This document shows positions 10,029 through 20,851 of a stretch of 64,000 bases of DNA, one piece after another. Below the pieces are notes generated by a model. That model searched no databases and was not told the origin of the DNA. It saw nothing but the letters and a program-made list of their open reading frames with translations. Numbering within the stretch: position 1 is the first letter of the stretch; every line of letters starts with the position of its first letter. A program made the position numbers and the translations under genes. The DNA lies in NCBI RefSeq assembly GCF_015644725.1, contig NZ_CP064795.1:1486501-1550500 (forward strand). Reading direction: 5' to 3'. The stretch is from Salinimonas marina (GTDB lineage: Bacteria; Pseudomonadota; Gammaproteobacteria; Enterobacterales; Alteromonadaceae).

Positions 10029-10592
10029 ATGGCATTGATTAATACTGCTATTAAACCATTTAAAGCAAACGCGTTTAAAGATGGTGAATTTGTAGAAGTT
10101 AGCAGCGAAGACATCAAAGGCAAGTGGTCTGTATTTGTATTCTATCCAGCAGACTTTACTTTTGTATGCCCAACTGAGCTTGGCGATGTTGCTGATAAGT
10201 ACGAAGAGCTGCAGTCTCGTGGTGTAGAGGTTTTCTCTGTATCTACCGATACTCACTTTACTCACGCTGCATGGCACCAGTCGTCAGACACCATTAACAA
10301 AATTAAGTTTGCGATGATCGGCGACCCAACTGGCGAAATCACCCGCAACTTCGATTGCATGCGTGAAAACATGGGTCTGGCTGACCGTGCAACATTTGTA
10401 GTTGACCCAGAAGGTATCGTGCAGGCAATGGAAATTACCTCTGAAGGTATTGGCCGTGACGCCGACGACCTGGTACGCAAAGTTAAAGCAGCACAGTATG
10501 TTGCTTCTCACCCAGGTGAAGTTTGCCCAGCGAAATGGAAAGAAGGTGAAGAAACACTGGCACCTTCATTAGACCTGGTTGGCAAAATCTAA
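10029..10592 (+). CDS. ahpC: alkyl hydroperoxide reductase subunit C (2-Cys peroxiredoxin)
   Basis: A 187-residue typical 2-Cys peroxiredoxin, full length. The peroxidatic Cys is C47 in [10 protein letters not shown], with the supporting Thr three residues before it, and the resolving Cys is C166 in GEVCPAKW. It reduces H2O2 and organic hydroperoxides in the cytoplasm and is recycled by AhpF, encoded next. A strong Shine-Dalgarno (AAGGAG) precedes the ATG. The 130-bp AT-rich leader is a likely promoter region, but I cannot point to a convincing OxyR site. A terminator hairpin separates it from ahpF, so ahpC is probably made in excess. Confidence 0.97.
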   Translation: MALINTAIKPFKANAFKDGEFVEVSSEDIKGKWSVFVFYPADFTFVCPTELGDVADKYEELQSRGVEVFSVSTDTHFTHAAWHQSSDTINKIKFAMIGDPTGEITRNFDCMRENMGLADRATFVVDPEGIVQAMEITSEGIGRDADDLVRKVKAAQYVASHPGEVCPAKWKEGEETLAPSLDLVGKI

Positions 10593-10622
10593 ATCCTTGG
10601 TAGTTTAGCTATCGATTAAAAG

Positions 10623-10644
10623 GCGGGCTACGGCCCGCTTTTTT
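10623..10644 (+). terminator. ahpC rho-independent terminator/attenuator
   Basis: GCGGGC, loop TACG, GCCCGC, then six T. It lies between ahpC and ahpF, so some read-through is expected to feed ahpF. Confidence 0.88.
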
Positions 10645-10674
10645 CACCCAATCAACGAAAGAGGCAGATTCGAC

Positions 10675-12255
10675 GTGTTGACCAAAGAAATTTTGCAAGC
10701 CCTGAAAGGCTATGCTGAATCCATGCAAAAAGAAGTAACGTTCGTGCTCCAGACTGGCGAACACAGCAAGCGTGACGAACTCGTGACGTTTCTGTCTGAT
10801 ATCGCTGGGGTGAGTGACAACATTCAATTTGAACAGCGTGACACTGCAGGTGTTTTACGCAGCGCCCTGAGTTTCTTAATTGAAGCTGATGGCGAAGATA
10901 CCGGAATTCGTTTTTCAGGAATTCCCGCCGGGCATGAGTTTAACTCATTGGTACTGGCCATGCTGCATGCCTCAGGCACAGCACTAAAAGTAGACGATAG
11001 TCTGCAAAGCATTATCAAAGGGGTTAAAGAAGACCTGAACTTTGAAGTATTTATCAGCTTGAGCTGTCATAACTGTCCGGACGTGGTCCAGGCATTGAAC
11101 CAGTTCGCGCTGATCAACCCGCACATCAAGACTGAAATGATTGATGGTGGTTTGTATCCAAATCTGGTGGCCGAACGCGATATCCAGGGTGTGCCGTCGG
11201 TATACCTGAACGGTGAGCTGTTCGCCAACGGCAAAGTTGAAGCCGGTACGTTAATCGAAAAACTGATTGAACGCGATCCGTCGCTTACTGAAGCTAACAA
11301 AGGTCAGTCTTTGCCGCTACAGGATGTGACCGTGATTGGCGGTGGTCCGGCTGGCGTAAGTGCGGCAATTTACAGTGCCCGTAAAGGCCTGAATGTAACT
11401 CTGATTGCAGACCGCTTTGGTGGCCAGGTTAAAGATACCATGGGGATTGAAAACCTTATTTCAGTGTCCAAAACGACTGGCCCTGAGCTGGTGGGTAATC
11501 TTATGGAACACATGAAAGATTACGATATTACCCTTAAAGAGCACGTGCGGGTCGATAGCATTGATAAAGGTCATGTGAAAACCATCAACCTATCGTCGGG
11601 CGAGCAAATCGCGACCCGCTCTGTCATCGTGGCCACGGGTGCCCGCTGGAGAGAGCTGGGAGTACCCGGTGAACGTGAAAACGTAGGTAACGGCGTTGCC
11701 TATTGTCCGCATTGCGACGGGCCATTCTTTAAAGGTAAAGATGTGGCGGTGATCGGTGGTGGCAACTCAGGTATTGAAGCAGCACTGGATTTAGCCGGCA
11801 TTGTAAAATCGGTCACCGTATTCGAGTTTATGCCTGAATTGAAGGCTGACCAGGTGTTGGTTAATCAGGCGCAAAAGCGCGATAATATTAATATTATTCG
11901 TAATGCGGCGACCCGTCAGATTGTAGCTGATAACGGTAAGGTCAGCGCTATCGAATACCAGGATCGGGCCACCGAGCAGGTGCATACGCTTGAGTTAGCG
12001 GGTGTCTTTGTGCAGATTGGCCTGGTGCCTAACAGCCAGTTCCTGGAAGGGGTCATCGAGCTGACCAAACATGGTGAAGTAGACATTGACGAGAAGTGCA
12101 ATACCTCTGAACCGGGCATTTATGCCGCAGGGGATGTCACGACCGTGCCTTATAAGCAAATCGTGGTGTCGATGGGGGAAGGGGCAAAAGCCTCACTGGC
12201 AGCCTTTGAATATCTGCTAACCCACGAAACCGATGAAGAAGTTGAAGCCGCTTAA
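10675..12255 (+). CDS. ahpF: alkyl hydroperoxide reductase subunit F
   Basis: A 526-residue flavoprotein disulfide reductase that passes electrons from NAD(P)H to AhpC. The N-terminal double thioredoxin-like fold carries the CHNC redox pair at 131-134. The FAD site GGGPAG is at 222-227, the second dithiol CPHC at 344-347 and the NAD(P)H site GGGNSG at 361-366. Length and domain order match AhpF of enterics. The start is GTG 10675, or TTG two codons later at 10678; a GAGG lies about 10 bases upstream of the GTG. It forms a unit with ahpC 80 bp upstream. Confidence 0.97.
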   Translation: MLTKEILQALKGYAESMQKEVTFVLQTGEHSKRDELVTFLSDIAGVSDNIQFEQRDTAGVLRSALSFLIEADGEDTGIRFSGIPAGHEFNSLVLAMLHASGTALKVDDSLQSIIKGVKEDLNFEVFISLSCHNCPDVVQALNQFALINPHIKTEMIDGGLYPNLVAERDIQGVPSVYLNGELFANGKVEAGTLIEKLIERDPSLTEANKGQSLPLQDVTVIGGGPAGVSAAIYSARKGLNVTLIADRFGGQVKDTMGIENLISVSKTTGPELVGNLMEHMKDYDITLKEHVRVDSIDKGHVKTINLSSGEQIATRSVIVATGARWRELGVPGERENVGNGVAYCPHCDGPFFKGKDVAVIGGGNSGIEAALDLAGIVKSVTVFEFMPELKADQVLVNQAQKRDNINIIRNAATRQIVADNGKVSAIEYQDRATEQVHTLELAGVFVQIGLVPNSQFLEGVIELTKHGEVDIDEKCNTSEPGIYAAGDVTTVPYKQIVVSMGEGAKASLAAFEYLLTHETDEEVEAA

Positions 12256-12280
12256 TGGCTGCTCCACTATAATATTGAGA

Positions 12281-12306
12281 AAACCGGTCTTATGACCGGT
12301 TTTTTT
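12281..12306 (+). terminator. ahpF terminator
   Basis: AAACCGGTC and GACCGGTTT pair around a short loop and are followed by a T run, just downstream of the ahpF stop. Confidence 0.88.
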
Positions 12307-12382
12307 ATGTCTGAAATCATCCAATTTGGGGCGGCATGGGTAATAAGGGGCAATTTTTATCATCACCACTGGAATTTTTTTG

Positions 12383-12410
12383 TATAATATAAAAACCGAC
12401 CAGTTGGTTT
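12383..12410 (+). promoter_or_regulatory. TetR-gene promoter -10 with overlapping palindromic operator
   Basis: A consensus TATAAT at 12383-12388 is followed by an 18-bp near-palindrome at 12393-12410 (AAACCGAC-CA-GTTGGTTT, one mismatch between arms). It ends 15 bp before the TetR ATG. Placement across the likely transcription start fits autorepression of the efflux operon. This is inferred from sequence only. Confidence 0.6.
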
Positions 12411-12425
12411 GTTATCGGGTAGACT

Positions 12426-12989
12426 ATGTCGCAGAACAAGGTTTCATCACGGCAGCGTATTGTTGATGCTGCTATCGCTATTGCTATTAACCAGGGCCCG
12501 AAAACCCTCACCCTGGACAAAGTTGCTGCAAAGTGCGGGATGAGCAAAGGCGGTGTTATGCATCATTTCAAAAACAAAGAAATGCTGCTGGAGGCGCTGC
12601 TGGATAATCTGATGGAGACCGCCAAAGGCTACGAAGACTCAATATGCAAAGAGCATAGCGCGTTGTTGCCCATCACCCGCATGCTGCGCACCCGGGAACA
12701 GGTACATGATCATGTGAACCTGGATTACGCTCGCATCTTGCTGGTGGCGGCCACCGAGAACCCTGCACTGCTAAATAATTTTAAACAACATCTGGCTGAC
12801 TTTGAGCAGGAGCTGCAACAGGATCCTGAGCGTTACTTCGATAGTCTGCTGCTTTGGCTTGCCATAGATGGACTAAGCTTTCAGGAATTATTGTCGGTCA
12901 GCCCTTTTAGTGAAAACCAACGCCAAAACATACGCAACAAATTGATCAGCATGGCTGAATCATTAGGAGAAAACACCGGTGAAAATTAA
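12426..12989 (+). CDS. TetR family transcriptional regulator of the efflux operon
   Basis: A 187-residue repressor with a TetR_N DNA-binding domain. The helix-turn-helix is at ~28-50 (LDKVAAKCGMSKGGVMHHFKNK), and the C-terminal half is a helical ligand-binding domain. The gene overlaps the start of the membrane-fusion protein gene by 11 bp and is first in an operon with the RND pump, so it most likely represses the pump and itself. A palindrome just upstream is the candidate operator. The inducing ligand is unknown. Confidence 0.92.
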   Translation: MSQNKVSSRQRIVDAAIAIAINQGPKTLTLDKVAAKCGMSKGGVMHHFKNKEMLLEALLDNLMETAKGYEDSICKEHSALLPITRMLRTREQVHDHVNLDYARILLVAATENPALLNNFKQHLADFEQELQQDPERYFDSLLLWLAIDGLSFQELLSVSPFSENQRQNIRNKLISMAESLGENTGEN

Positions 12990-14079
12990 TTATTCACAAA
13001 CATTTGTACTGCTGCTGACCAGTCTGCTGGTTCTCACTGGTTGTTCAGGGCAGAACGAAGAAGTAACAGCAAAGCCGGCTCCATTGGTGCAGCTGTACGA
13101 GGTGGGCAAAGATGTGCAGCCAACAGTCAGACATTTTGTGGCCCGGGTGGATGCTCTGAGCACGGTGGATATGTCGTTTCAGGTAGCCGGTCGTATCAAT
13201 AAACTGGCCGATCGACAGGGGGTGGTCATCCCTGAAGGTAAGTTACTGGCGGCGTTGGATCCGAAAGACTATGAACTGGCGCTGCGCCAGGCTCAGTCGA
13301 GTATGCGTAAAGCCAAATCTGATTTTGAGCGGGCCAAACAGTTAAAACAGGATAACTACATCAGTGAGTCAGAGTTTGATTCACTGCAAACCAGCTATGA
13401 CAATGCCGAACTGGCGGTGGAAAATGCCCAGCTGAATGTGGAATACACCGAGCTGCATGCGCCGTTCGATGCGCTGATCACCAACCGGCTGGTAGAAAAA
13501 TTCTCGTATGTACAGCCGAACCAGCCGGTACTGCGGGTGCAAAATATTAACTATCTGCGGGTGCATGTGAATATCCCGGAACAGCTGATGCGTCTGGCGG
13601 TGGAAGAAGCACCCCATTATCAGGTGTTTCTGGAAAACAAGCAGGGTGAAAAAATTCTCAATAAAGCCGGTGAGCCGGTTGAGCTGAGCTATCTGGAGCA
13701 TAAAACCGAGGTGAACAGCGCCACCCAAACCTATCAGGTCACGTTTAAATTGCCGCGCCTGGACGGTGTTGAGCTGCTACCTGGCATGGTGCTTACCGCC
13801 CGTATCGAAATTGACCGAAGCAACGCCAGCCATTCAGGCTGGTGGGTGCCCATGAGCGCCATCGATACCTCGGGCTCCAATGAGTTCGCCGTGTGGGTGT
13901 ATAACACCGCCTCTGACACAGTGACCTACCAGCCGGTGGAGTTGGGTATCATTCGCGATGAAAACGCACAGATTATCAGTGGCGTGGAGGCCGGACAGGT
14001 GATTGTGGCCGCAGGAATTCGTGAACTGCAAAATGATATGAAGGTGCGTCCATTCGATAGTGAGCAGCCAGTGTTATGA
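12979..14079 (+). CDS. RND efflux periplasmic adaptor (membrane fusion lipoprotein)
   Basis: A 366-residue HlyD/AcrA-type adaptor. The N-terminal lipoprotein signal has the lipobox LTGC (Cys 22). A biotinyl-lipoyl-like half, a coiled hairpin (~105-150), a second lipoyl half (QLNVEYTELHAPFDALI) and beta-barrel segments follow. It bridges the inner-membrane pump to an outer-membrane channel; no channel gene lies in the operon. The GTG start has AGGAG 9 bases upstream and overlaps the TetR gene. The stop overlaps the pump start by 4 bp, which implies translational coupling. Confidence 0.93.
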   Translation: MKINYSQTFVLLLTSLLVLTGCSGQNEEVTAKPAPLVQLYEVGKDVQPTVRHFVARVDALSTVDMSFQVAGRINKLADRQGVVIPEGKLLAALDPKDYELALRQAQSSMRKAKSDFERAKQLKQDNYISESEFDSLQTSYDNAELAVENAQLNVEYTELHAPFDALITNRLVEKFSYVQPNQPVLRVQNINYLRVHVNIPEQLMRLAVEEAPHYQVFLENKQGEKILNKAGEPVELSYLEHKTEVNSATQTYQVTFKLPRLDGVELLPGMVLTARIEIDRSNASHSGWWVPMSAIDTSGSNEFAVWVYNTASDTVTYQPVELGIIRDENAQIISGVEAGQVIVAAGIRELQNDMKVRPFDSEQPVL

Positions 14080-17000
14080 GAATTGCCACCTACTCAATAA
14101 AAAATCAGCTCACTATCTGGCTATTGATGGTGATCTTTCTGGTGGGCGGCATTAACGCCATTATTCAGATTGGCAAGCTTGAAGACCCGGCCTTCGCGAT
14201 TAAAACCGCCATTGTGACTACCTATTACCCGGGCGCTACGGCCAAAGAGGTGGAGCTGGAAGTTACCGAACCCATCGAGTCATCAGTGCAACAGTTATCG
14301 CAACTGGGGGATATTACCTCGCGCTCCCTCCCGGGACAGTCACAGGTGACTGTAGAACTGCGGGACGATTTTAGCGGCGATAACCTGCCTCAGGCCTGGG
14401 ATGAACTGCGCCGTAAAGTTGATGCTGCCCAGCGTTCATTACCTCGGGGCGCCGGCGCCCCCATTGTTAACGATGACTTTGGCGATGTTTACGGAATGTA
14501 TTATGCGGTGACCGCTGAGGGATTTTCAAACCGGCAAAAACGCGAGCTGGCCTCACAACTTCGTCGCGAGGTACTGACCGTGCCGGGCGTGACCCGGGCG
14601 CAACTGGCCGGGGTCCCCGAAGAAACCATTTATGTCGAGGTGAGTCAGCAAAAACTGGCGAGCCTGGGGATATCCATGCAACAGATCGCCAGTGTGTTTC
14701 AAACTGAAAGCGCCATTGCCGATGCGGGTAGTGTACGGGTAGAAGATCGGCGGATTCGGTTGGTGGTGCCAGCCGGTGACGACTCCGCTGCGACGATACG
14801 CAACCTGAGCTTTGGGGTGCCCGGTACCACGGAGCAGCTCAACATTGGTGATATTGCCGATGTGTACCGCACAGAAACCGAAACGCCGCGTCAGCTTGCC
14901 CGTCATAACGGCCAGTCGGCCTTTACCCTGGCTATCGCCGGACGCAGCGATTTAAATATTGTAGATATCGGTACCAAAGTCGAAACGCATCTGGATATGT
15001 TGCGTGAGAAACTGCCGCTGGGGGTGGCGATAAATCCCATTTACGAACAGCATAAAGTGGTCGATGAAGCCATCAGCGACTTTCTGGTAAACCTGGCGGC
15101 TTCGGTCAGTATTGTGGTCGCGGTGCTGCTGCTGGTGATGGGCTGGCGGGTCGGCGTGGTGGTCGGCGGAACCTTGCTGCTAACCGTGCTGGGGACCGTT
15201 TTGTTCATGTGGATTTTTTCTATCCAGATGGAACGGATCTCGCTGGGAGCGCTAATCATCGCGATGGGCATGCTGGTCGATAATGCTATTGTGATTGCCG
15301 AGTCCATGCTATTGAATATGCAAAAAGGCAAAGGCTCGGTAGAGGCAGCAGAGGAAGCAGCGCAGCAAACCCAGTTCCCGTTACTGGCAGCCACCATTAT
15401 CGGCATTCTGGCATTTGCCGGCATCGGTTTGTCGCAGGATACCACCGGCGATTTCATGTTTTCGCTGTTTGCCGTTATTCTTATCTCCTTGCTGCTGAGC
15501 TGGGTACTGGCAGTAACAGTCACGCCGTTACTGGGCCATTACTTATTCAAAACCGAAGCTAACCCTCAGCACGAAGATATCTACCAGGGCCGCGGTTTCA
15601 GAATGTACCAAGGCTTATTGGGCGCGGCGTTAAAACACCGCCGCCTGACGCTGGTGATTCTGTTTGCCACTACTGCCTTGTGTGTAGTGGGTTTTGGGCA
15701 GGTGAAGCAATCCTTTTTCCCGCCCTCTAATACCCCAATTTTTTATGTGAATTACTATTTGCCTCAAGGCAGCGATATACGCGCTACAGAAGCAGATATG
15801 ATTGAGATAGAAAAGAAAATACTGCAGCGTGAAGAGGTGGTGAAAGTCACCAGTGTTATCGGCATGGGCGGCAGCCGGTTTATGCTGACCTATGCCCCTA
15901 AACTGCCGAATCCGGCTTATGGCCAGTTTATTGTGCGTACCGCACAGCGTGAACAGATACCGGCAGTGGTGGACTACATTCAAAACACCATTAATAGAGA
16001 ACATCCCCAGGCGCAAATCTATTCGAAACGGATATTCTTTGGGCCGGCAGAAGGGGCAAAAATCGAAGCACGCTTTATGGGTAATGATCCTGAAGTATTG
16101 CGCAAGCTGGGCGCCGAAGCCTCGCGACTGATGTCGCAGTCGTCATTGGTCACCGATATTCGCCAGAACTGGCGGCAGCGCGAACTGGTCGTCAAACCGG
16201 TTATTGATGATGAAAAGGCCCGTATTGCCGGTTTGTCCCGTACCCAGATTGCCGATGCGCTGGAGTTTGCCAGTGTCGGTAACCAGGTTGGGGTGTACCG
16301 CGAAGAAGACCGCCAGATACCGGTGGTGATCCGGCCCCGGCCGAAGAGCGCCGAAGTATGTCGTGGCTTGAAGATCGTTTGATATACAGCGAGTCAGAAC
16401 AAAGCTTTATTCCCGTAACCCAGGTGGTAAAAGACTTTGAACTGCAATCAGAAAACGGCCTTATTCACCGGCGTAACCGGGTTCGCACGCTAACCGTACA
16501 GGCTGAGCCCCGGGGCAATGTCACCGCCGCCACCGCCCGGGCGACCATTGTTGAGGCAGTGGAAAATATAGCACTGCCACAAGGCTATCAGCTGGAATGG
16601 GGCGGCGAGTTTGAAAGCTCGCGAAATGCTCAGGCCAGCCTGGCAACCAAGCTGCCCATCAGCTTTCTGGCCATGATTCTGATCACCATTTTGCTGTTTA
16701 ATGCGTTACGACAGGCGGCGCTTATCTGGATTATTGTGCCCATGTGTATTTGCGGGGTTACCGCGGGGTTACTTATCACCGGCCTGCCGTTCAGCTTTAC
16801 GGCCTTATTGGGGCTGTTGAGTCTGTCTGGGATGCTGATTAAAAATGCCATTGTATTGGTGGATGAAGCGGATCTGCGTCGCCAAAGTGCCGATAATCTG
16901 CATCAGGCTATTACCGGCGCCAGCATCAGCCGGGTCCGGCCGGTAATGCTGGCGGTACTGACTACCGTACTGGGCATGCTGCCACTATTGTGGGATGCTT

Positions 17001-17122
17001 TTTTTGCCAGTATGGCGGTCACGATTATGGGGGGATTAACCTTCGCCACCTTACTGACTCTGGTCGCGGTGCCGGTATTGTATTCGTTGTTTTTCAGCGA
17101 AAAAGATATGCACACCAGGTAG
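14076..17122 (+). pseudogene. RND efflux pump permease, split by one frameshift
   Basis: Two reading frames (14076-16382 and 16358-17122) together encode one AcrB-type inner-membrane pump of about 1015 residues. The first piece has TM1 (LTIWLLMVIFLVGG), the porter domain and TM segments with GMLVDNAIVIAE. The second has the end of the second porter loop and the last TM segments (GMLIKNAIVLVDEA). Adding one G at about 16343 gives a smooth join (RPRPEERRSMSWLEDRL), typical of the family. So either one base was lost in sequencing or the gene has just been inactivated. It would expel drugs or toxic organics using the proton gradient. It is the third gene of the TetR-adaptor-pump operon. Confidence 0.93.
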
Positions 17123-17276
17123 GCGCTGAAAATTACCCAACAAAGCCGCTTTGCGCCGGTTTTGTTGGTACTATGATAAAGACGGTGGCGATAATTTAAA
17201 CAGCCTGCTACCATTTTGATCTTAATAGAGTTAATGTGGTATTTGAGAAGACTGAACCAACAAAAAAGGAATGAAA

Positions 17277-18127
17277 ATGAAAAAGGTCTTAACCATTTTA
17301 TTGATAGTGGTGCTGCTTATTATTGGGGGATCTGGTATATGCTGAGTGAAGCAGGCAATTTCATTCATACCCAGATTGAAAAGCAGGGTACCCGTTATCT
17401 TGGTACACCGGTCACCGTGGAAAATGTTGATCTGGCCTACAGCGAGGGCCGCTTATCCATTGTTGGCACTAATATCCAAAACCCTGAGACGTTCTCGGAC
17501 GATAATGCCATTGCCCTGGGTGAGATGTCACTGGATTTAGGTGGTGCCACGTCTGAGCCTTATGTGATTCAAACTATAAGCATCTCGGCACCGGATATTC
17601 TTTATGAAGTTAATGCCTCAGGTGACAGCAACCTGCTGGTATTAAAAGATAACATCGAAGCAAATTTACCTGAACAATCCCAGGATCCAGAGCAAAGCGA
17701 ATCAGAGCAAAACATGCCCCGGGTTATCGTTGAAAATGTAACGGTAAGCGACACCAGACTTCGTCTTAACTTTGAGCAGTTACAAACGGCCCAGCTAGAG
17801 ATTGATAAGAAGTCCTACGAGGTCACCTTGCCGACTTTTAATGCCGGCCCAATCGGTAAGCCAGATGGTCTTCCTGCCGATCAGGTAGGCGCCGCGGTCA
17901 TGAAGGCCATGCTTGATAATGTGATTAAGCAAGCCAAAACCGAAGCCCGTGAACGCGTAAAAGCAAAAGTTGCTGAAAAAATTGAAGCAGAAAAAGCGCG
18001 CGCCATGGAAAAAATCGATGCTGAAAAAGAGCGTGCCCGGGAAAAGCTGGACGAAGAAAAACAAAAACTGATGGATAAAGCGTCTGATAAATTAGGCGAT
18101 TTGTTTAAGCGCGACGATGGCAAATAA
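17277..18127 (+). CDS. AsmA-like membrane-anchored protein, frameshifted near the N-terminus
   Basis: The start ATG 17277 with AAGGA upstream encodes a hydrophobic anchor (MKKVLTILLIVVLLIIGG) that stops after 22 codons. The body continues in another frame from about 17339 (MLSEAGNFIHTQIEKQG) to 18127. One missing base near 17336-17341 explains the split. The body has an AsmA-like pattern (TRYLGTPVTVENVDL, SIVGTNIQNP) and a long charged helix at the C-terminus (repeated EKARAMEKIDAEKERA). It is probably periplasmic and anchored in the inner membrane; AsmA-like proteins affect envelope lipid traffic. The exact role is unknown. It lies 150 bp after the efflux pump. Confidence 0.75.
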
Positions 18128-18176
18128 GCCTGCCCGCTAACGCGCTTCCCACACCCTTAAGGGGTGATGTAAATGA

Positions 18177-18209
18177 AAAAGGTGTATTGATTTCAATGCA
18201 CCTTTTTTT
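18177..18209 (+). terminator. terminator after the AsmA-like gene
   Basis: AAAAGGTGTATTGA pairs with TCAATGCACCTTTT (one G-T wobble) and is followed by seven T. Confidence 0.8.
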
Positions 18210-18351
18210 GTGTGTGGCGGCTACGCACAGCCGTGCTAAGAACGGTGTTATCGACAAATTTGACCCGCCGGGTAAACCAAATAGAAAGATTAGACGAAAC
18301 AATAGAGACACAACCAAACTAATCTTTCAGGTTTTGAAAACAGGAGCGACT

Positions 18352-18567
18352 ATGGTGAATGACAATGAAAAACAGGGCGATCGTAGTATTGCCGGCATGA
18401 AAGGGCTGGAGTCGGCCATTGCCAATGGCGAGACCGATCGGGTAAAACAGTATCTGGCCACTGAAATGCTGGGTGAGCTGCAAAAAAGCTATCTTATCGA
18501 TCTTGCCAATACCAGCGACAATCCGGAAATTGCCAAGCTGATAGACGAAACGCCCACCCGTCCTTAA
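18352..18567 (+). CDS. small conserved-looking hypothetical protein, 71 aa
   Basis: ATG 18352 has AGGAG six bases upstream and opens a 71-residue acidic, soluble protein (MVNDNEKQGDRS to the C-terminal IDETPTRP). The frame stays open upstream to 18187, but that part crosses a terminator and has no ribosome site, so the short form is chosen. No domain is recognised. It contains an amphipathic helical stretch (GLESAIANGETDRVKQYLA). It is flanked by hairpins on both sides, so it is likely a single-gene unit. Confidence 0.6.
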   Translation: MVNDNEKQGDRSIAGMKGLESAIANGETDRVKQYLATEMLGELQKSYLIDLANTSDNPEIAKLIDETPTRP

Positions 18568-18592
18568 TTCATACCCAGGATCTTTGAAGCAG

Positions 18593-18621
18593 CCTCAGAC
18601 TGTTATGCCAGTCTGAGGTTT
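18593..18621 (+). terminator. hairpin after the 71-aa gene
   Basis: A perfect 10-bp stem, CCTCAGACTG and CAGTCTGAGG, with a 6-base loop, followed by TTTG. The T run is short, so it is a weak terminator. Confidence 0.55.
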
Positions 18622-18724
18622 GTAACAGAGGGTAAAAGTAACTGATGGCAAACGGCCATAGCCGCATTATAGTTGCAAAAAACATAGCTGCCGGACGCCG
18701 CAGGTAACCGTGCTGCCGGTGTTT

Positions 18725-19699
18725 TCAGGGCAGTGCTTCTCCCCGTGACAACACATACAGATTATACCACTGTTCCCGGGTCAGGGTAAGGTGGGTGGCC
18801 TGTACGCAGTCTCTGATGCGTTCGATATTGGTGGTACCGATTACCGGCTGAATAGCAGCGGGGTGGCGCAACAAGAAGGCCAGCACAATCGCTTCGGCTG
18901 ATACCTCGTAGTCGCTGGCGAGTTGCATAACATACTCCGTTGTCTGGCGTATATTCTGCTGCTCAGAATTAAGCCCGGCATCAGAAAATGCACCCTGAGC
19001 CAGGCAGCCCCAGGCCTGCAGCTGAATGTTGTGCAACTGACAATATTCAAGTAGCCCGGTATTAAAGCCGGCGTTGGCAGAGGCCGGAGTATTCACTGCG
19101 ATACCGTCATCCAGCCAGTCGGTTTTCGCCAGACTCATTTCTATCTGATTGGCCACAATCGGCATCGACAACGCACTTTGCAAAAACGCAATTTGCGCCG
19201 TGTTCATATTCGACACCCCCAGCTGCGCAATTTTGCCTTGTTGGTGTAAGCCATTGACGGTCTCAGCCAGCTCATCTAACTGCATGAGTGGGTCGGGGCG
19301 GTGTAATAGCAGCACATCTAACTGTTCACAGTGCAGTCGTTGCAGACTCTGCTCTACCGAGTGTTGTATCCACTGCTGGGAAAAGTCGTAACGACCGGCG
19401 CCATGCTCATCTTCAAAACGAATGCCGCACTTTGATTGCAGGTACATTTGCTCACGCAGCGACGGGGTGTGTTTCAGTACCTGCCCAAACGCCTCCTCGG
19501 CTTTGGCAAATGTGTAAATATCTGCATGGTCAAACAAGGTAATGCCAGCTTCCAGCGCGGTATCGATAATTTCACGTGCCTGGGTAATATCCTGCTGGCT
19601 TACCGGATTGTTATTCCAGCCGCCGCCCAGACCCATGCACCCGTAAGCAATTCGGCTAACCTTTGGCAGGTGCTGCTGCAAGGCCAATGATGATGACAT
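18725..19699 (-). CDS. aldo/keto reductase (YdhF-like)
   Basis: A 324-residue NADPH-dependent aldo/keto reductase. The tetrad residues can be placed: Asp and Tyr in LFDHADIYTFAKAE, Lys in LQSKCG, His in LLLHRPDP. The C-terminal cofactor region reads QPVIGTTNIERI. The length matches YdhF. The start at ATG 19699 (MSSSLALQQ) is preferred, with GGAG about 7 bases upstream; a longer frame to 19753 has no support. It is divergent from a LysR-type gene 104 bp away, probably its regulator. The substrate is unknown. Confidence 0.9.
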   Translation of the reverse strand: MSSSLALQQHLPKVSRIAYGCMGLGGGWNNNPVSQQDITQAREIIDTALEAGITLFDHADIYTFAKAEEAFGQVLKHTPSLREQMYLQSKCGIRFEDEHGAGRYDFSQQWIQHSVEQSLQRLHCEQLDVLLLHRPDPLMQLDELAETVNGLHQQGKIAQLGVSNMNTAQIAFLQSALSMPIVANQIEMSLAKTDWLDDGIAVNTPASANAGFNTGLLEYCQLHNIQLQAWGCLAQGAFSDAGLNSEQQNIRQTTEYVMQLASDYEVSAEAIVLAFLLRHPAAIQPVIGTTNIERIRDCVQATHLTLTREQWYNLYVLSRGEALP

Positions 19700-19803
19700 A
19701 ACCAACTCCGTAACAACAAAAACCAACATAATATTGTTTTTTATAATAAACAAAATAAGCTGTAGGCGAATTCTTTGTTCACCTAAAAAAACAGCGGGCG
19801 GTT

Positions 19804-20674
19804 ATGCTAGAACATAAACGAATGGAACGGCTCATGTTGTTTGTAGAGCTGGCGCAACAACTTAATTATACCCGGGCGGCGCAGGCCTTAGGGATCTCGA
19901 AAGGCTATTTGTCAGAGCAAATCAAGACACTGGAAAACGAACTGCAATGCCCGCTATTGCTGCGCACCACCCGTAGTGTGCGGCTGACCCCGAAGGCGAG
20001 CGTGCGCTTGAACAGGGCCTGGCGATCCGCAATCAGGTATTTCAGCTTGAGCGCAGCGTGGGCGAGCAGCATACTGCGTTAAGCGGAACTTTAAAAATAA
20101 CCGCGCCAAAAATGTTTGCAGAAAGGTATTTGTTCGGGCTGTGTAAGGCATTTCGCCAGCAGCATCCGGGCATGATCTTCGACATAAACTGCAGTTACAC
20201 CACTTTTAATCTACACCAGCAAAATATTGACCTGGCCTTCAGGGCCACCAATACACCGCCGCAAGACATGGTGGTGCATACGCTTTTTACCTACCGGCAT
20301 GTATTGGTGGCGGCCCCCGATTATCTTGCCAACCACGGCACGCCAGTAACGGCTACAGAGTTATTGCAGCACAACTGTCTGCTGACCCAGCACCTGCGTA
20401 CCTGGCCGCTTGGCGACGACAGCATTGCCGTTACCGGGAGTCTTATTACCAATGAAAACCATTTACTTCGTCAACAGGCGCTGGAAGGCGAGGGATTATT
20501 CGTATTGCCAGTTATTATGTACAAAAAGATATCGCCGCGGGCCGCTTAACCGAGGTGCTAACGCCGTATAGCCAGCGCACCAATAACCTGGTGCTGTTTT
20601 ATCCGCAGTTGGTGTACCCGTCACAAAAACTACAGCATTTCAGCCGGTTTGTGCGGGCCTATTTTGACACCTAA
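19804..20674 (+). pseudogene. LysR family regulator broken by two single-base losses
   Basis: Three frames in series make a normal LysR protein of about 290 residues. Codons from 19804 give the winged HTH (FVELAQQLNYTRAAQALGISKGYLSEQIKTLE) to about 19995. The middle part is in the frame of 20058-20549 (SGTLKITAPKMFAERYLFG). The end is in a third frame up to the stop at 20672-20674 (AAGRLTEVLTPYSQRTNNLV). One extra G in the GG at 19995-19996 and one extra T in the TT at 20499-20500 restore a single frame. The total length is then exactly divisible by three. The divergent position suggests it controls the aldo/keto reductase gene. Confidence 0.88.
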
Positions 20675-20851
20675 GCGTGCTTTAGCCGTAAAACGGATTA
20701 ACTTCAGGCTTTGGTTACCTCATTGTCAGACGGACGCAAGCAGAGGCCGGGTCAATGGTCGCGGTGCTTACTCTCAGGTAACAACGCACAATGTGGTTTG
20801 AACCTAATACAGCGCTTATACAAGAAACAACCAAACAACAGGATTGAGACA

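Noticed and set aside
17137..17168. Inverted repeat CCAACAAA/TTTGTTGG after the RND pump gene as a terminator
   Set aside because: Stem interrupted and no T run on either strand; too weak to annotate.
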